64,000 nucleotides of DNA from Orobanche coerulescens (lineage: Eukaryota; Streptophyta; Magnoliopsida; Lamiales; Orobanchaceae), in the NCBI GenBank assembly GCA_033398695.1, contig CM065802.1, positions 137,006,096-137,070,095 of the forward strand. The letters run 5' to 3'. The notes below the pieces were generated by a model. That model did no database searches. It was not told the DNA's origin and saw only the letters and a program-made list of their open reading frames with translations. Numbering within the stretch: the first letter of the stretch is position 1; every line of letters begins with the position of its first letter. The translations under genes were made by a program, and so were the position numbers. Positions 24,027-34,241 of this stretch are shown here, piece by piece.

Positions 24027-24711
24027 TGTTGGAATCCGAGTCCTAAAATCAAAGGCGCAGGAGGATAATAAAATTGATTGAATCAATAAACCGAATTCCT
24101 GAACAAGATCGATCAAGCATCGTATATACGGATATAATAATTAAAAGGTATGAATTTAGAAATCATATCCTTGAAGACCTTTGATTTAATATTGATGAAA
24201 AGACATCATTAAACATATTTCCCCCAAAGGCTCTCAATCAAATTGCCCGAAGGCCCTCAATGTCATCATATTTGCCTGAAGACCCTCAAAATATAGCTCG
24301 AAGGCTAACCTCATAACATATTTTGTCCGAGAGCCTCAAAATTAAATCTTCACATTGGATATACGTATAATAAGGATAAACAAATAAAATCAACGTTAGG
24401 AAATCCCCACATTTTAACTTTGATCATGAAATGTGAAAGTAGAATTTAGTTAAGTTCACGCGCTCCGCCTTGAAATAATATATTAATATGATTCAATATT
24501 TATAAAAGATTATTAATAGTAATACATGAAAGTATAAAAATAATAAAGAACTAAAATACATGTCATGAAACCCCCACTCACCCACTTTCTTAATTCCATT
24601 TATAATTCTTATGCATACTTATTTTTTTATCACAATTTTCTTCTCTCACTCTTCTCACACTAAACTACATCAATAAAACTCCATCTCTCAATTCAGTTCG
24701 GCCTTACAACA
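24027..24711 (-). repeat. Cop3a LTR (outer boundary uncertain)
   Basis: The inner edge is fixed by the PBS. The outer edge at TTACAACA (24711) is a guess. The inner part resembles 40395-40480 of Cop3b: CGTATATACG, then TGATCGATC and the CTTCAAGG words on the element strand. Confidence 0.5.
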
Positions 24712-24748
24712 TGAATAATTTGTTTTATTTACGTGTTATGTATTTGAA

Positions 24749-24783
<35 letters not shown>

Positions 24784-24896
24784 CCTCTAAAATATTTGAT
24801 TTGTTTATATGATAGTGTTATGGTGAACATAGAATTTTAGTAGTTAAAAGGTCTCAAATTAATAAATCTTAAATGAATGATATTAATGAGAGTGAC
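24712..24896. other. AT-rich spacer with (TA)n microsatellite
   Basis: A TA dinucleotide run of about 28 bp is at 24754-24781. Nothing else is recognisable up to the hAT2 TSD at 24889-24896. Confidence 0.7.
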
Positions 24897-25765
24897 CATT
24901 GGCGCAGCTATATAGGGGGGGTGCCCGACCCCCCGGAATTTTTTTTGCGATGTAGAGGGTATATAGTTTTCGTGTAGAAAAATTTCGGTATATTTGGTTT
25001 CGACCCCCCATTTTAATTGTGAATTTTTTTTATACATTAAGCAATAAAATTGATCCATTACAGTTTACTTAAAGGTCGAAAGGCTGAACTCTAATTTCTT
25101 CAATGAATCGAATCATGTACCAACCGTTTGTCTTCTTTTTAATGTTTAGTTGTCTTGGACAAATGTTTAGTTTTTTAGTGATTGAAACTTTATTTTTATG
25201 CGCTTGGAGGCGCCAGATCAGAGTTGTGGATTCTTTTGTAGGGAGCGGTGTTGTAGTTGAGAGCCTCAGGGTTGGGTTGTCTCGGTTAGCTTTGATCTAG
25301 AACATTGCATTTTTACTTTTATTGTATATTTTATCCTATTGTCTTTGCATGTGGTGTATTTATGACAGGGAGCTGCCAGCGTTCATCGGGAGTGAAGTAG
25401 CCAAATTCCGCTCAGGTAAGTCCCATGTGGATCAAGCCATGGGCTCAGGTATGGTCTCGAGCTTTTTTGAATGACATGTTTTCCTTTGTATTTATCACAC
25501 AAGATTCTGCTTTGCACTAAGTTGGGGGTCTTCACGGAAACAGCCTCCCTACCGTAATAAGTAGGGGCATGGTCTGCGTACATCTTACCCTCCCCAGACC
25601 CTGCTCTGAGCGGGATATACTGGGTATGTTTGGTTTGGTTTGGTTTTAATTTTTGACCCGACCCGAATCGAATCACCGACCCGAACATATTACCCGAAAA
25701 ATAGCGTTAGGAAAAAAAATTTTAGATCCCGACCCCCCACTGAAAATTTTATAGCTTCGCCACTG
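24897..25765. mobile_element. hAT2: 869-bp non-autonomous hAT element
   Basis: The ends are inverted: CATTGGCGCAGCTATA on the left and CAGTGGCGAAGCTATA inward from the right, each followed by a GGGGGG tract. The flanking 8-mers AGAGTGAC (24889-24896) and GGAGTGAC (25766-25773) agree at seven of eight bases. The CAGTGGCG terminus is common in plant hAT elements. No transposase is encoded. An Au-like SINE tail is embedded. Confidence 0.8.
25525..25640 (+). repeat. Au-like SINE 3' part inside hAT2
   Basis: The order of conserved words (CGGAAACAGCCTC, GTAGGGGCATGGTCTGCGTA, TTACCCTCCCCAGACCC, ATACTGGGTATG) followed by a GGTTT-rich tail matches my memory of the plant Au SINE 3' region. I did not find a clear tRNA-related head with A and B boxes, so it is probably 5' truncated. 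Confidence 0.6.
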
Positions 25766-25773
25766 GGAGTGAC

Positions 25774-25927
25774 TTAAAAAGGTGAATTAATTGTAACAAG
25801 GAAAAATATATTTTAGGCGTTGTGTGTTCTCATTCCTCAATAACATGAATATGTTTAATAATTGGATTTAAATTTTCTCGAGCTTGTAAAAATAATTACA
25901 GTGGGTGCAAATAATTTTATAGCATTT
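25774..25927. other. Unassigned AT-rich spacer
   Basis: I see no gene or repeat structure between the hAT2 TSD and the TRIM. Confidence 0.6.
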
Positions 25928-27060
25928 GGGACGCTGCACGGGCTTCGGAACTCCCGTCCCGTGACACATGGTATCAGAGCCAAAACCTCTCTCAGTACGG
26001 CATGGTTCGGGTGTGGACCGATTCTATGCCGGAATGAGAGGTGGTCCTAGGCTTGTGAGATCAGACGGTCCGGAATGTGGACACACTTGTATTGCGCACT
26101 TTTGGTAGCTCCACCTTTCGGTGACCGGGGTGTATGAGCGTGGATCATCGTGGGCCACTGTGGGAACCTCGACATGCGGGAAAAATGCAGCGGCGAGGGA
26201 ATGCCGTTCAACCGAGGTACTAATGCCAGGAAGCGCGTAGGGTGAAGGTTGATGTCGATTGGTGATGCGGTATGTGCGTGGTGCACTGCGGGCTAGCGCG
26301 AGGTGCGCGAGTGAAGAGCCTGTCCATCTGGGGATGGTGCCGTATGTGTTTGGCCACGATCGTTTTGTGTGCGTGAGGCAATACAGTGTGCGGAAAGAAA
26401 CATTCTTCCCCAGCACGAGGACGTGCTGCGATTTGGGTGGGGGAGGATGTCACGACCCGATATGTCGTGTCCGTGTTGACCGTCCAAATGAGGCGTGCCT
26501 TCTGGTTAGCTTGCTACAAGCGGGGTAAAGGGGGCGACATTATCGTTAAGGCGTTGTTTGCCCGGATGCATCGGTCTGGCCGAGTCAGGCATGCCGACCC
26601 GGTTTAGTCCGGAGAGCTTGTCGCTAGTCGAGGACTTGACTATGAAGGGGATCGTTGCTGGTAGGGCACAACTGGTCGGGGACTAATGCCGTCTCCCTGA
26701 TGAGCCCATGGCAGGGCGAAACCAGTTGGCATGCTATGAGGGATAGGCTGGTCCCGGGGTGTGAGTGCCCCTGGGACGCCGCACGGGCTTCGGAACTCCC
26801 GTCCCGTGACACATGGTATCAGAGCCAAAACCTCTCTCAGTACGGCATGGTTTGGGTGTGGACCGATTCTATGCCGGAATGAGAGGTGGTCCTAGGCTTG
26901 TGAGATCAGACGGTCCGAAATGTGGACACACTTGTATTGCGCACTTTTGGTAGCTCCACCTTTCGGTGACCGGGGTGTATGAGCGTGGATCATCGTGGGC
27001 CACTGTGGGAACCTCGACATGCGGGAAAAATGCATGCGGGAACCTCGACACACTTATATA
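25928..27060 (+). mobile_element. TRIM-like retrotransposon, LTR-internal-LTR-internal
   Basis: The order is a truncated LTR end (25928-25966), PBS (25969-25980), internal copy 1 (25967-26447) ending in a GGGTGGGGGAGGA polypurine tract, a full LTR (26448-26811), a second PBS (26814-26825) and internal copy 2 (26812 to about 27041-27060, truncated). The two internal copies are nearly identical where they overlap. There is no gag or pol. Small LTRs, a short internal region and a tandem shared-LTR layout are typical of TRIMs. Confidence 0.8.
26448..26811 (+). repeat. TRIM LTR (364 bp)
   Basis: It begins TGTCACGACCC and ends CGTCCCGTGACA, with perfect TGTCA/TGACA inverted termini. The last 39 bp recur at 25928-25966. 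Confidence 0.8.
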
Positions 27061-27295
27061 AATGAAATATAATATTTTTGGCTTAAAAATATATTTTATC
27101 TTCGGGTTTAGAAATAAATTTATTGCACTCATACATGCAAAATACATGAATAATTTGACATAATCATTTTCACATAATATATATTATTTGCCTAGGCGCG
27201 GCTTATAGGAACATAATTAATTTATCAATAATTTATTTGTTTAAAAAATTAGCAAAAAACTTAACATATTTTTTTAAGAAAATCGGGTCACTACA
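27061..27295 (-). repeat. Possible gypsy LTR 5' fragment (minus strand)
   Basis: This AT-rich stretch ends AATCGGGTCACTACA, which read backwards is TGTAGTGACCCGATT, a typical plant gypsy LTR start. No partner is seen. Confidence 0.35.
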
Positions 27296-28786
27296 GAGCA
27301 CGTTTCATTAATTTCCATGTTGATAGTTTTCGAAGCTTGATTAACGCTTGGGTTCGTATTTGGAGACTCTAATAGGTGGTTCGTCGCATATGAATTTTCA
27401 GCGCGAGGGCGGACAATCATTAGGCTGGCATTGCGTAAATTAGTGGCTGAATGTGACACCAGTTAGGTGCATACGAGCAAGTGACACAGCAGGAGCCGAA
27501 TAGTGAGCCATGCATGACCTCACTCACGGACAGAAGCATGAGGATTTTGGTCGTGCGTCTGTGTATTGTTGGTGGTATTGATCTTGCACATGATTCATCC
27601 ACGAGCAGATGGTCGTGCATGTCTGGTTGCATGCCTCTACTGGGTTATAGACTGGACAACCGTGTTTCTCATCATATTTCTTACGTCATACACAAAACCG
27701 ACTGAGAGAGCGAGAGATGGGCGAGTTAAAGACGATTTGGTGCAATCCTTCATCATCTATCATCATCTTTGGATTGATAATAAAGATTTATCAACATCTA
27801 ATCCATATCGTTCTTCTGAATTCAAAATTTCTTAGAACCCTAAATTGGGAATTTTTGGGATTTTTCTTAGATTGCCCATTTAAAAATTTTTGAAGCTTAG
27901 AATTCTTGAGATTATGAAGTATCTATCCCGTACTGATGTCTCCACAATGAATTTATGAATTGAGAGGGGTTGGATGATATGCAACCTCTATGTGAATATT
28001 CTTCAACTTATATGAATCGTAGGCGAGGTTTCGAGAGCTCATTCCTGTGAAATGAGTATTGGTTGTCGATTATTGTATTCCGTACGAGTCGTTTAGGGTC
28101 GGAAGTGCGTCATGTGACCAATCGAGCTTGAATACCATTTTCTTTTGACTCAAATATGTCGCAAAGGAAAGTCTATATCTATGATTGCATTTTCTTGACT
28201 CCGGATGGACTAATAGGTCTTTTGAAGGTTCTATTTCCTTTGATGTGGAGCACGAACATTCTTGGGGTAACTACCCGGGATGGTCCGACAGGGCCTTTGA
28301 GGGGTTGTTGCTTCTGGTGCGACCATAGTTAATCATGCATATATTTTGAAGTATGATGTGATATGATATTTAATAATTCCGAAATACTACTCTTTGACTT
28401 TGAGAAATGATTATATGCTTACTTTATTGCTCAAGAGATATTGTTTTATAATCGATATACTCGATATACTTGCAATAGCTATTCTACAGCTAACCCCATT
28501 CGGGGAAGTATATTTTATGTATTTCAAGTACTGGGTGACTAGACGAGCGATTACTTGATCGGCTTGAAGATGATGAGCAAGAGTGATGTTGTGTTACATT
28601 GTCTTTATTATTTATGTCCTTCATTTATGATGTCGTACTTGGATGGTCTTTAGTACACGAGTACTACAAGAAGTTTTATTGATGTTATAGTACTTTTTTG
28701 TGGGTTGGATCTTTGCTGACTCTTGTTTATTGATTTCAGTTATTGTCAAGGATGTTGATGACTTTTACTATCTTTTAGACCTTGCC
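27296..28786 (+). repeat. Family D gypsy LTR fragment (plus)
   Basis: There is no coding sequence. Landmarks shared with family A and B LTRs include CACGAGCAGATGGTCGTGCA (27600 area), GGTCCGACAGGGCC (28283) and GCTAACCCCATTCGGGG (28490). The GATGATGAGCAAGAGTGA word (28568) recurs in inverse orientation in the next fragment. It ends without the usual GGGGTGTTACA. Confidence 0.55.
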
Positions 28787-30057
28787 TGTAACACCCCAAG
28801 ACGTTCAGGGCATATTACAGTGCCAGGACCCAACTCCTTTGAGTCCACAAGGCTAACACACATCTCAACCACCTAAGACCAACGACAAACACTACGAAAT
28901 AAATACACCGAAACTTAATAAAGGTAAACAATATTAAGTAGACTGTTCCCAAACAACATTACTCAACAACCAAACATTCTTCCCAAACTGGGTTCAAAAA
29001 CATCACAAATAAAATGAAGGAAATATCGAGTACTGGAACAAATAATACGATAATAAAATCCAAGCGACAGGACATGACTTAATCGACCAACTGAACAGTG
29101 TCACTCTTGCCCATCATCCTCGTACTGACTGCGTGCTCGCTCGTCCCTTGGACCTGTACCTGAAATACAAAAGTATTTCCCCCATTTAAGGGGTTACTGC
29201 CAACTGCTAGTGCAAGTGCAATACCATTGGAACTACCATTCTAGTCAGATGAAATATGCACCAAAATCATTTTAGAAAATATTTATATTCCGGAATATTA
29301 CGGTGCACATGCACAAAACATGCATACACACGACACTACATATCCCCAGAGGCCCCGTCGGACCAATCCCTGGGTGAACATATGCATTCACATCCACAAC
29401 ATACACGGAAAGCCATAAATCAAATACTAAAATATGTATACAAATGTAAAATACTTGCCTTTGAGACATCTTCGACGAGACGGAAAATAAAAGACGACTA
29501 GGAATGACCCGGAGTGATCATGTTCGCTCCTAATGAGAGGTTAACACGAATCAGTCCTAAATGACGTCAATAACCGAACGAAACACGCCCATAACCCCGA
29601 TTACCAATCACAAAAATACACGTACAATCAACACGGGCGAGGGTTTTCACAAAACCTCCCCGAATCAACAACTCACTGACTAAACTCGACGAAAACAGAT
29701 TGGGAATCACCCAATAACAATAATCGATAAGAAGTATTACAACACAAACGAACAATTCGAGTTTGAATGGACAATTCCCAAAAAAACCCAAAATTGACAA
29801 GATTAGGGTTCGAAGCCAAAGTACCTTGGATTTGGGCAGAGAGAGATGGATTAAGATGATGGATAACTTCGTTTAGAGCACAATAATCGATCTATTGAGG
29901 AACTCCGCGGATTTCTTTTCACAAATCGCTCCAAGACACTCACAGGAACTCAAATCGCAGACAAAATGAGAAGGAGAAGAAAAAATGACGCGTCTGGGTC
30001 TGTTTAGGTTTTTAAATACCTAACAAATGTTACGTACATTAATACGGGTGGTTAACA
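28787..30057 (-). repeat. Family D gypsy LTR fragment (minus)
   Basis: It starts TGTAACACCCC on the plus strand, the inverse of a GGGGTGTTACA LTR end. It contains the inverse of the AACCCCTTAAATGGGG landmark near 29180. A minus-strand TATA-like GGTATTTAAAAACC lies at 30007-30020. The right end is cut at 30058 by Cop3b. Confidence 0.6.
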
Positions 30058-31605
30058 TGTTAGGAATATACCCTCGAATGCCACTCAGGTGATGAGAGAG
30101 TAGGGACATTGTACTTGTTATTATGGAATAATAAATAAAAAGGCAATACGATTCATTCACTGTTTATTGTATTTCAATTGCATTCTTGACTTGGTAAACA
30201 TTGAAGTGAAGTCCATGTAGATAAATCGAACATTCTATTTTCGTTATGGGATAAGAGAAAATGTACTGAAAGTGTTTAAAGTTTATTTACTTAAATCGTT
30301 CGTAAGTCAATAAACTTAAATGGGCATTAAGTTTTAATAAGATTTGTATAACTGATGCTAGGACATGTGCATGCCTTGATAGCATAGTTATAAGTATATT
30401 GGTGGGACCAGGATACTCGAACACGACTCATACTCGATTCAGTCACACGGTATTCACTCTCGGAGAGTCGATGACGAATCGAAAGGTTGTGATAGTATAC
30501 GTGGACCTATGACTTGAGGGTTCAGTAGAAGATGTGCCTGTGACGTTTAGTTTGTCATTAGAGTAGTTAGACTCATTTGCTTAATTGTTGAGTTGACCTC
30601 GAAGTGCGGACTATACGGGCAGGTAGTAGTCTTTACTGTACGCCAAGAAAGGATTCTATCTCCTGTTACTGAGCAAGCGAATGTCCTATACGGTTAATGG
30701 CAAATAAGATCATAAGTCTTTGGCCAAAGCATTCTGATATAGTCGTATTAGATACACTATTAATCAGTTGGTCTTGATTTGCATTAACACATGTATATAG
30801 TCTAGTCAACAGTAGGATTTGACTTTACTGTGACCCGAAGACTTGACCGAGACATCTGATGAAGGGTCTATACGTATATAGTATTCACGACATAATGGTT
30901 CTCGAATGATCCCTTGATTCGTTGTCAGTCGGGGTTTACAGTGCGGCCCGCTAGGCTGGATAAGTGCTGCCCGCACTCATTCCTCCCAATGCCGGCTGAG
31001 ACGGACCTACGGAGTCGCGCATCAGGAGCGTTGATGGATAAATGTGAATTTACTATCTCTCTATTAATATTAGATATTGGATATCTAATTTATGATTTAT
31101 TGGATAAATCAAATAGCGGTCTTATGAATTAAAATTAAGTTACCGGGTAATTAATTTAATTCATAAATTGTATTTCTTAGAGAAATATATTTGTATTTGA
31201 TATAATTAATTAATTAGATTAATTAATTTATATAAATACATTGGAGATTAAAGGGAGTGTATTTAAGGGAGTCGTTTGACGAACATTCAGTACACGAGCC
31301 GAGTGGCTCGGCTCGTTTCTAGAAAGATTCCTTGGGCCGCCCTACCTCTCCACACCTCACATGGCTTGGTCTTGTTTTAACATGGTGTGTTGTGTGTTTG
31401 ATTGAGATAAGATTCCATCTTGATTTTTCTATCTCAATTATGAGTTATATGAGTTGTTATATATATCTATATTACAACTAAATCATGTGTGATGAAAGAC
31501 TTTAAAAATACACACACACACACATACTAACCTGCTGGTTAGTGCCGAGAGCAAGAGAGAGAGGTGGAGAGAAATTTTTTCTTTTCAATATTTCATCTTT
31601 GAGGT
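30058..31605 (+). repeat. Cop3b LTR, first part
   Basis: A long U3-like region carries a (CA)n run at 31508-31523 and a purine-rich GAGAGAGAGGTGGAGAG. It ends in the TSD copy GAGGT (31601-31605). No gene is present. Confidence 0.55.
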
Positions 31606-31756
31606 TGTAATACCCGAGATTTCTGATATGTATTTGGAACTTGTGATGTTGTAATTGTTGCACTTTAATCTGAGTATTATTCTCCGTATCTCATAGTCCA
31701 GTGTTGTTGAGCGTATGATTTCATGAATGTTATTTAAGATTGTGATTCTGCGCATG

Positions 31757-32051
31757 TAGCGCACGCTATCGTCTATGTGTGGCGTACACTAACATGGATC
31801 CATAGCGCACGCTACAAAGGAACATTAGCGCACTCTATACGTGGTCAATATGATTGAGACGTGTGGTAGGTGAGATCAGGCTGGGGATCTTGGTCGGATT
31901 GTGTCGGGATGAACTTGGACGGCTTTTGGGAAAAGCCAAGTCAACGCCTTAGCGCACGCTACTGACATGAGAATAGCGCACGCTAAGTGCTGAGTACAGT
32001 GAAGTCAGTAAGCCGTTAGCGCACGCTAAGAGTATGGACTAGAGCGCGCTA
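31757..32051 (+). promoter_or_regulatory. B1 U3 motif array, TARCGYRCGYTA type
   Basis: Copies of TAGCGCACGCTA or close variants lie at 31757, 31803, 31826, 31950, 31974, 32017 and 32040. The array ends just before the TATA box. The consensus is self-complementary. Binding function is inferred. Confidence 0.7.
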
Positions 32052-32063
32052 ATAACCATTTCC

Positions 32064-32071
32064 TATAAATA
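32064..32071 (+). promoter_or_regulatory. B1 LTR TATA box
   Basis: TATAAATA lies within TCCTATAAATAGGAC, after the motif array. Confidence 0.7.
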
Positions 32072-32754
32072 GGACAACATCCTTTTCGTATTTTCAGTCT
32101 TTTCTCTTCCCACATCTGAATCCTTATACTTAGAGTATTACTCTCTACATCCTAAACACTCCATATCAGCATCCTAGCTCATGTTGAAGATTGTATTGAG
32201 GATTGGTGTTCAAGCCTTCGACGTTGGATTGCTTCGATTTCCTCCTTGTTCTTCACTACTTTGAGGTAGGTTATTCTTCACCAATATTAGTAGTGTTCTA
32301 AAGGACGTTGGATCATGTTTAGCTAGTCAGTTAGATTCGTTAATAGTCGAACATCATGTGTTAGAAGGATATTTTCGACGTTTCGGCACTTATTCATCGT
32401 ATGATCCATTGAACCTTTTTAGTATGTGGACTCCTAAACATATTATGTATCTTCAAAACCGATCATGACCAGTATATGAAGATTACCTAGTTCGTATGTT
32501 TTACGTAAGGAATCATATGTTTTGGGACTTGGAATGAACGGAACTTAGAATATTTTCTTGAAGATCAAGATGAATTATGGTGTAGTAATGATGATACGTA
32601 TCCTTGTGTCTCGTAGTCATTTAATCCATAAAGGTCTTTCATAAACCGTATGAGCATGATATGCACGGAGTTGGCATGTATTAACACTGAGGATTTCATG
32701 AGTTTTCATCACCTTTAGCTCAAGTTTTACCCAGTAGTGACTGCCATGCACGAT

Positions 32755-32968
32755 TAGCGCACGCTAAGATGTATATATTAACGTGCGCTATCGGGAACGA
32801 GTAACGTGCGCTACGTTGGATACGTAACGTACGTTATATCATCGGACAGGGCAGTCGGCTGTTCAGAGAGGGCTGTCGGCACACAGCTAGCGCACGCTAA
32901 ACCTGGTCATTTGCGTACGTTAATGGGCAGGCTTAGCGCACGTTACGTATAGTATGTAGCGCGTGCTA
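32755..32968 (+). repeat. B1 LTR second motif cluster
   Basis: Variants of TARCGYRCGYTA lie at 32755, 32779, 32802, 32825 (perfect palindrome TAACGTACGTTA), 32888, 32911, 32934 and 32957. This cluster lies within the predicted intron. Confidence 0.7.
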
Positions 32969-33348
32969 AGTAGTTCAGGCAAAATTCATTTTTTTAGCTT
33001 GTGGTCGTAAACCGGATTATTAGACGTTCGTACGACTTGAGAGGAATTCTTTATTATTTCTTAGGTATGAGCCTTGCATAGGGGACGATCGAGGGGCGGT
33101 GGCATATGGACACGTGTCATTTGTTGGAGTATTTCCATTATTGCCATTTTCGAGGCAAGTATCATATGTCGAGTTCGATTTATATTGAAACTTTGATCAT
33201 GCTTATGGTTTTGTTCATGTTGTCGAATATGAAATGTATTTCTGAAATTTCTTGTGGTATTCGTTGTTAGTTATTCGTATTGATGAACATATTGAAATGC
33301 ATATATGTATGCATAATTGATTGATTTATGGTATAAATGATCCGAGGG

Positions 33349-33530
33349 GATCATGAGGATCTATGCTGAGGGCGTTGGATCGAATGTCCACCATGCGTTG
33401 GTCCGACGGGATCATCATGGGGATCTATGCTGAGGGCGCTGGATCGCTAGACGGGTTTTCCACCATGCGTTGGTCCGATGGGATCATCATGGGGATCTAT
33501 ACCAAGGGCGCTGGATCGCTGGATTACCCT
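33349..33530 (+). repeat. Triple direct repeat in B1 LTR
   Basis: Nearly three units of about 60-73 bp each contain GATCATCATGGGGATCTATG and CCACCATGCGTTGGTCCGA. The repeat recurs at 39529-39710 and about 62811-62992. Confidence 0.85.
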
Positions 33531-34005
33531 GTACTGTGTTGATGGAATCGTGAGGATTCGCATCATTGGATTCCGATGACGGAAGTCCGTTTTGCATGTT
33601 TTATGATGCACTGATGATTTATGTATTATGATACTTGTACTAGCATTGTTTTGCTAACCCCTTCGGGGGTGGACATTGTTTTTGATGTTCAGGTAGCCGA
33701 GGAGCGGGGAAGCAACCACAGTACCGACAGGACGATGAAATAGCTCAGTGATGTGGTTGATGTTTATTGTTTTTGTGATTTGTCTTCTTGGTTCATTTAG
33801 TTCTCGAGTACGTCTGTTTTAATAATGTCATTTCGATATGGTTGTATAAGTTAACTCATTTGATCGGTTGAATCAAATCTGTATTGGAACTTCAGTTGTA
33901 CGATTGGATTATATTTACATTTCTTTTAAATTAGCCTTGTAAATCCTTACTTAAAGGGTTTACGTCGCTGTAATTATTCCGAATATCTCGGGGTGTTACA
34001 GATTA

Positions 34006-34017
34006 TGGTATCGGAGC
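34006..34017 (+). other. B1 primer-binding site
   Basis: TGGTATCGGAGC lies 5 nt after the LTR end. Confidence 0.88.
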
Positions 34018-34241
34018 TAAGATTCATGGATATCTTGGCAGTCGGATTAGTTGGGTCTGTTTACGTTATTTGATTATTGGTCGTTCGTAACATCACTACT
34101 GAGCCAGCATCGTCATGTGGACCGTGGTTGTAAGTTTCCTAAATCTCAAATACTACCGTTTTATTTAATTTATGTTTGTGAACATTGATGGATGTACTTT
34201 TATAAAGTTTGCCCTGGATATTGAGTATTTGTGTTTACAGT

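Larger units (their letters stand above)
22878..24711 (-). mobile_element. Cop3a: LTR plus leader of a minus-strand copia-like element
   Basis: On the minus strand an LTR (24711 to 24027) and PBS are followed by a 1.1 kb leader with a GC-rich island at 23640-23800. A segment at 23160-22885 is shared with 41490-41770. No coding domain is present. The leader stops exactly where Cop1's 3' LTR ends, so Cop1 probably inserted into this element. The rest would lie left of the window. Confidence 0.65.
31606..34000 (+). repeat. B1 5' LTR
   Basis: It begins TGTAATACCCGAG and ends GGGGTGTTACA. It contains two 12-mer motif clusters, a TATA box at 32064-32071, a donor-like site at 32266 and a triple repeat at 33349-33530. 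Confidence 0.95.
32266..34240 (+). other. Predicted B1 leader intron
   Basis: The donor TTGAG/GTAGGT is about 200 bp after the TATA box. The acceptor TTGTGTTTACAG lies 1 nt before the gag ATG at 34242. The intron would contain the PBS. It is inferred from splice-site sequence only. Confidence 0.5.

Noticed and set aside
26024..26607. Several open frames in both strands of the TRIM
   Set aside because: TRIMs are non-coding; the frames overlap on both strands and match no family I know.
25928..27060. Cassandra-type TRIM with an embedded 5S rRNA
   Set aside because: I looked for 5S internal promoter-like sequence in the LTR and did not see it.
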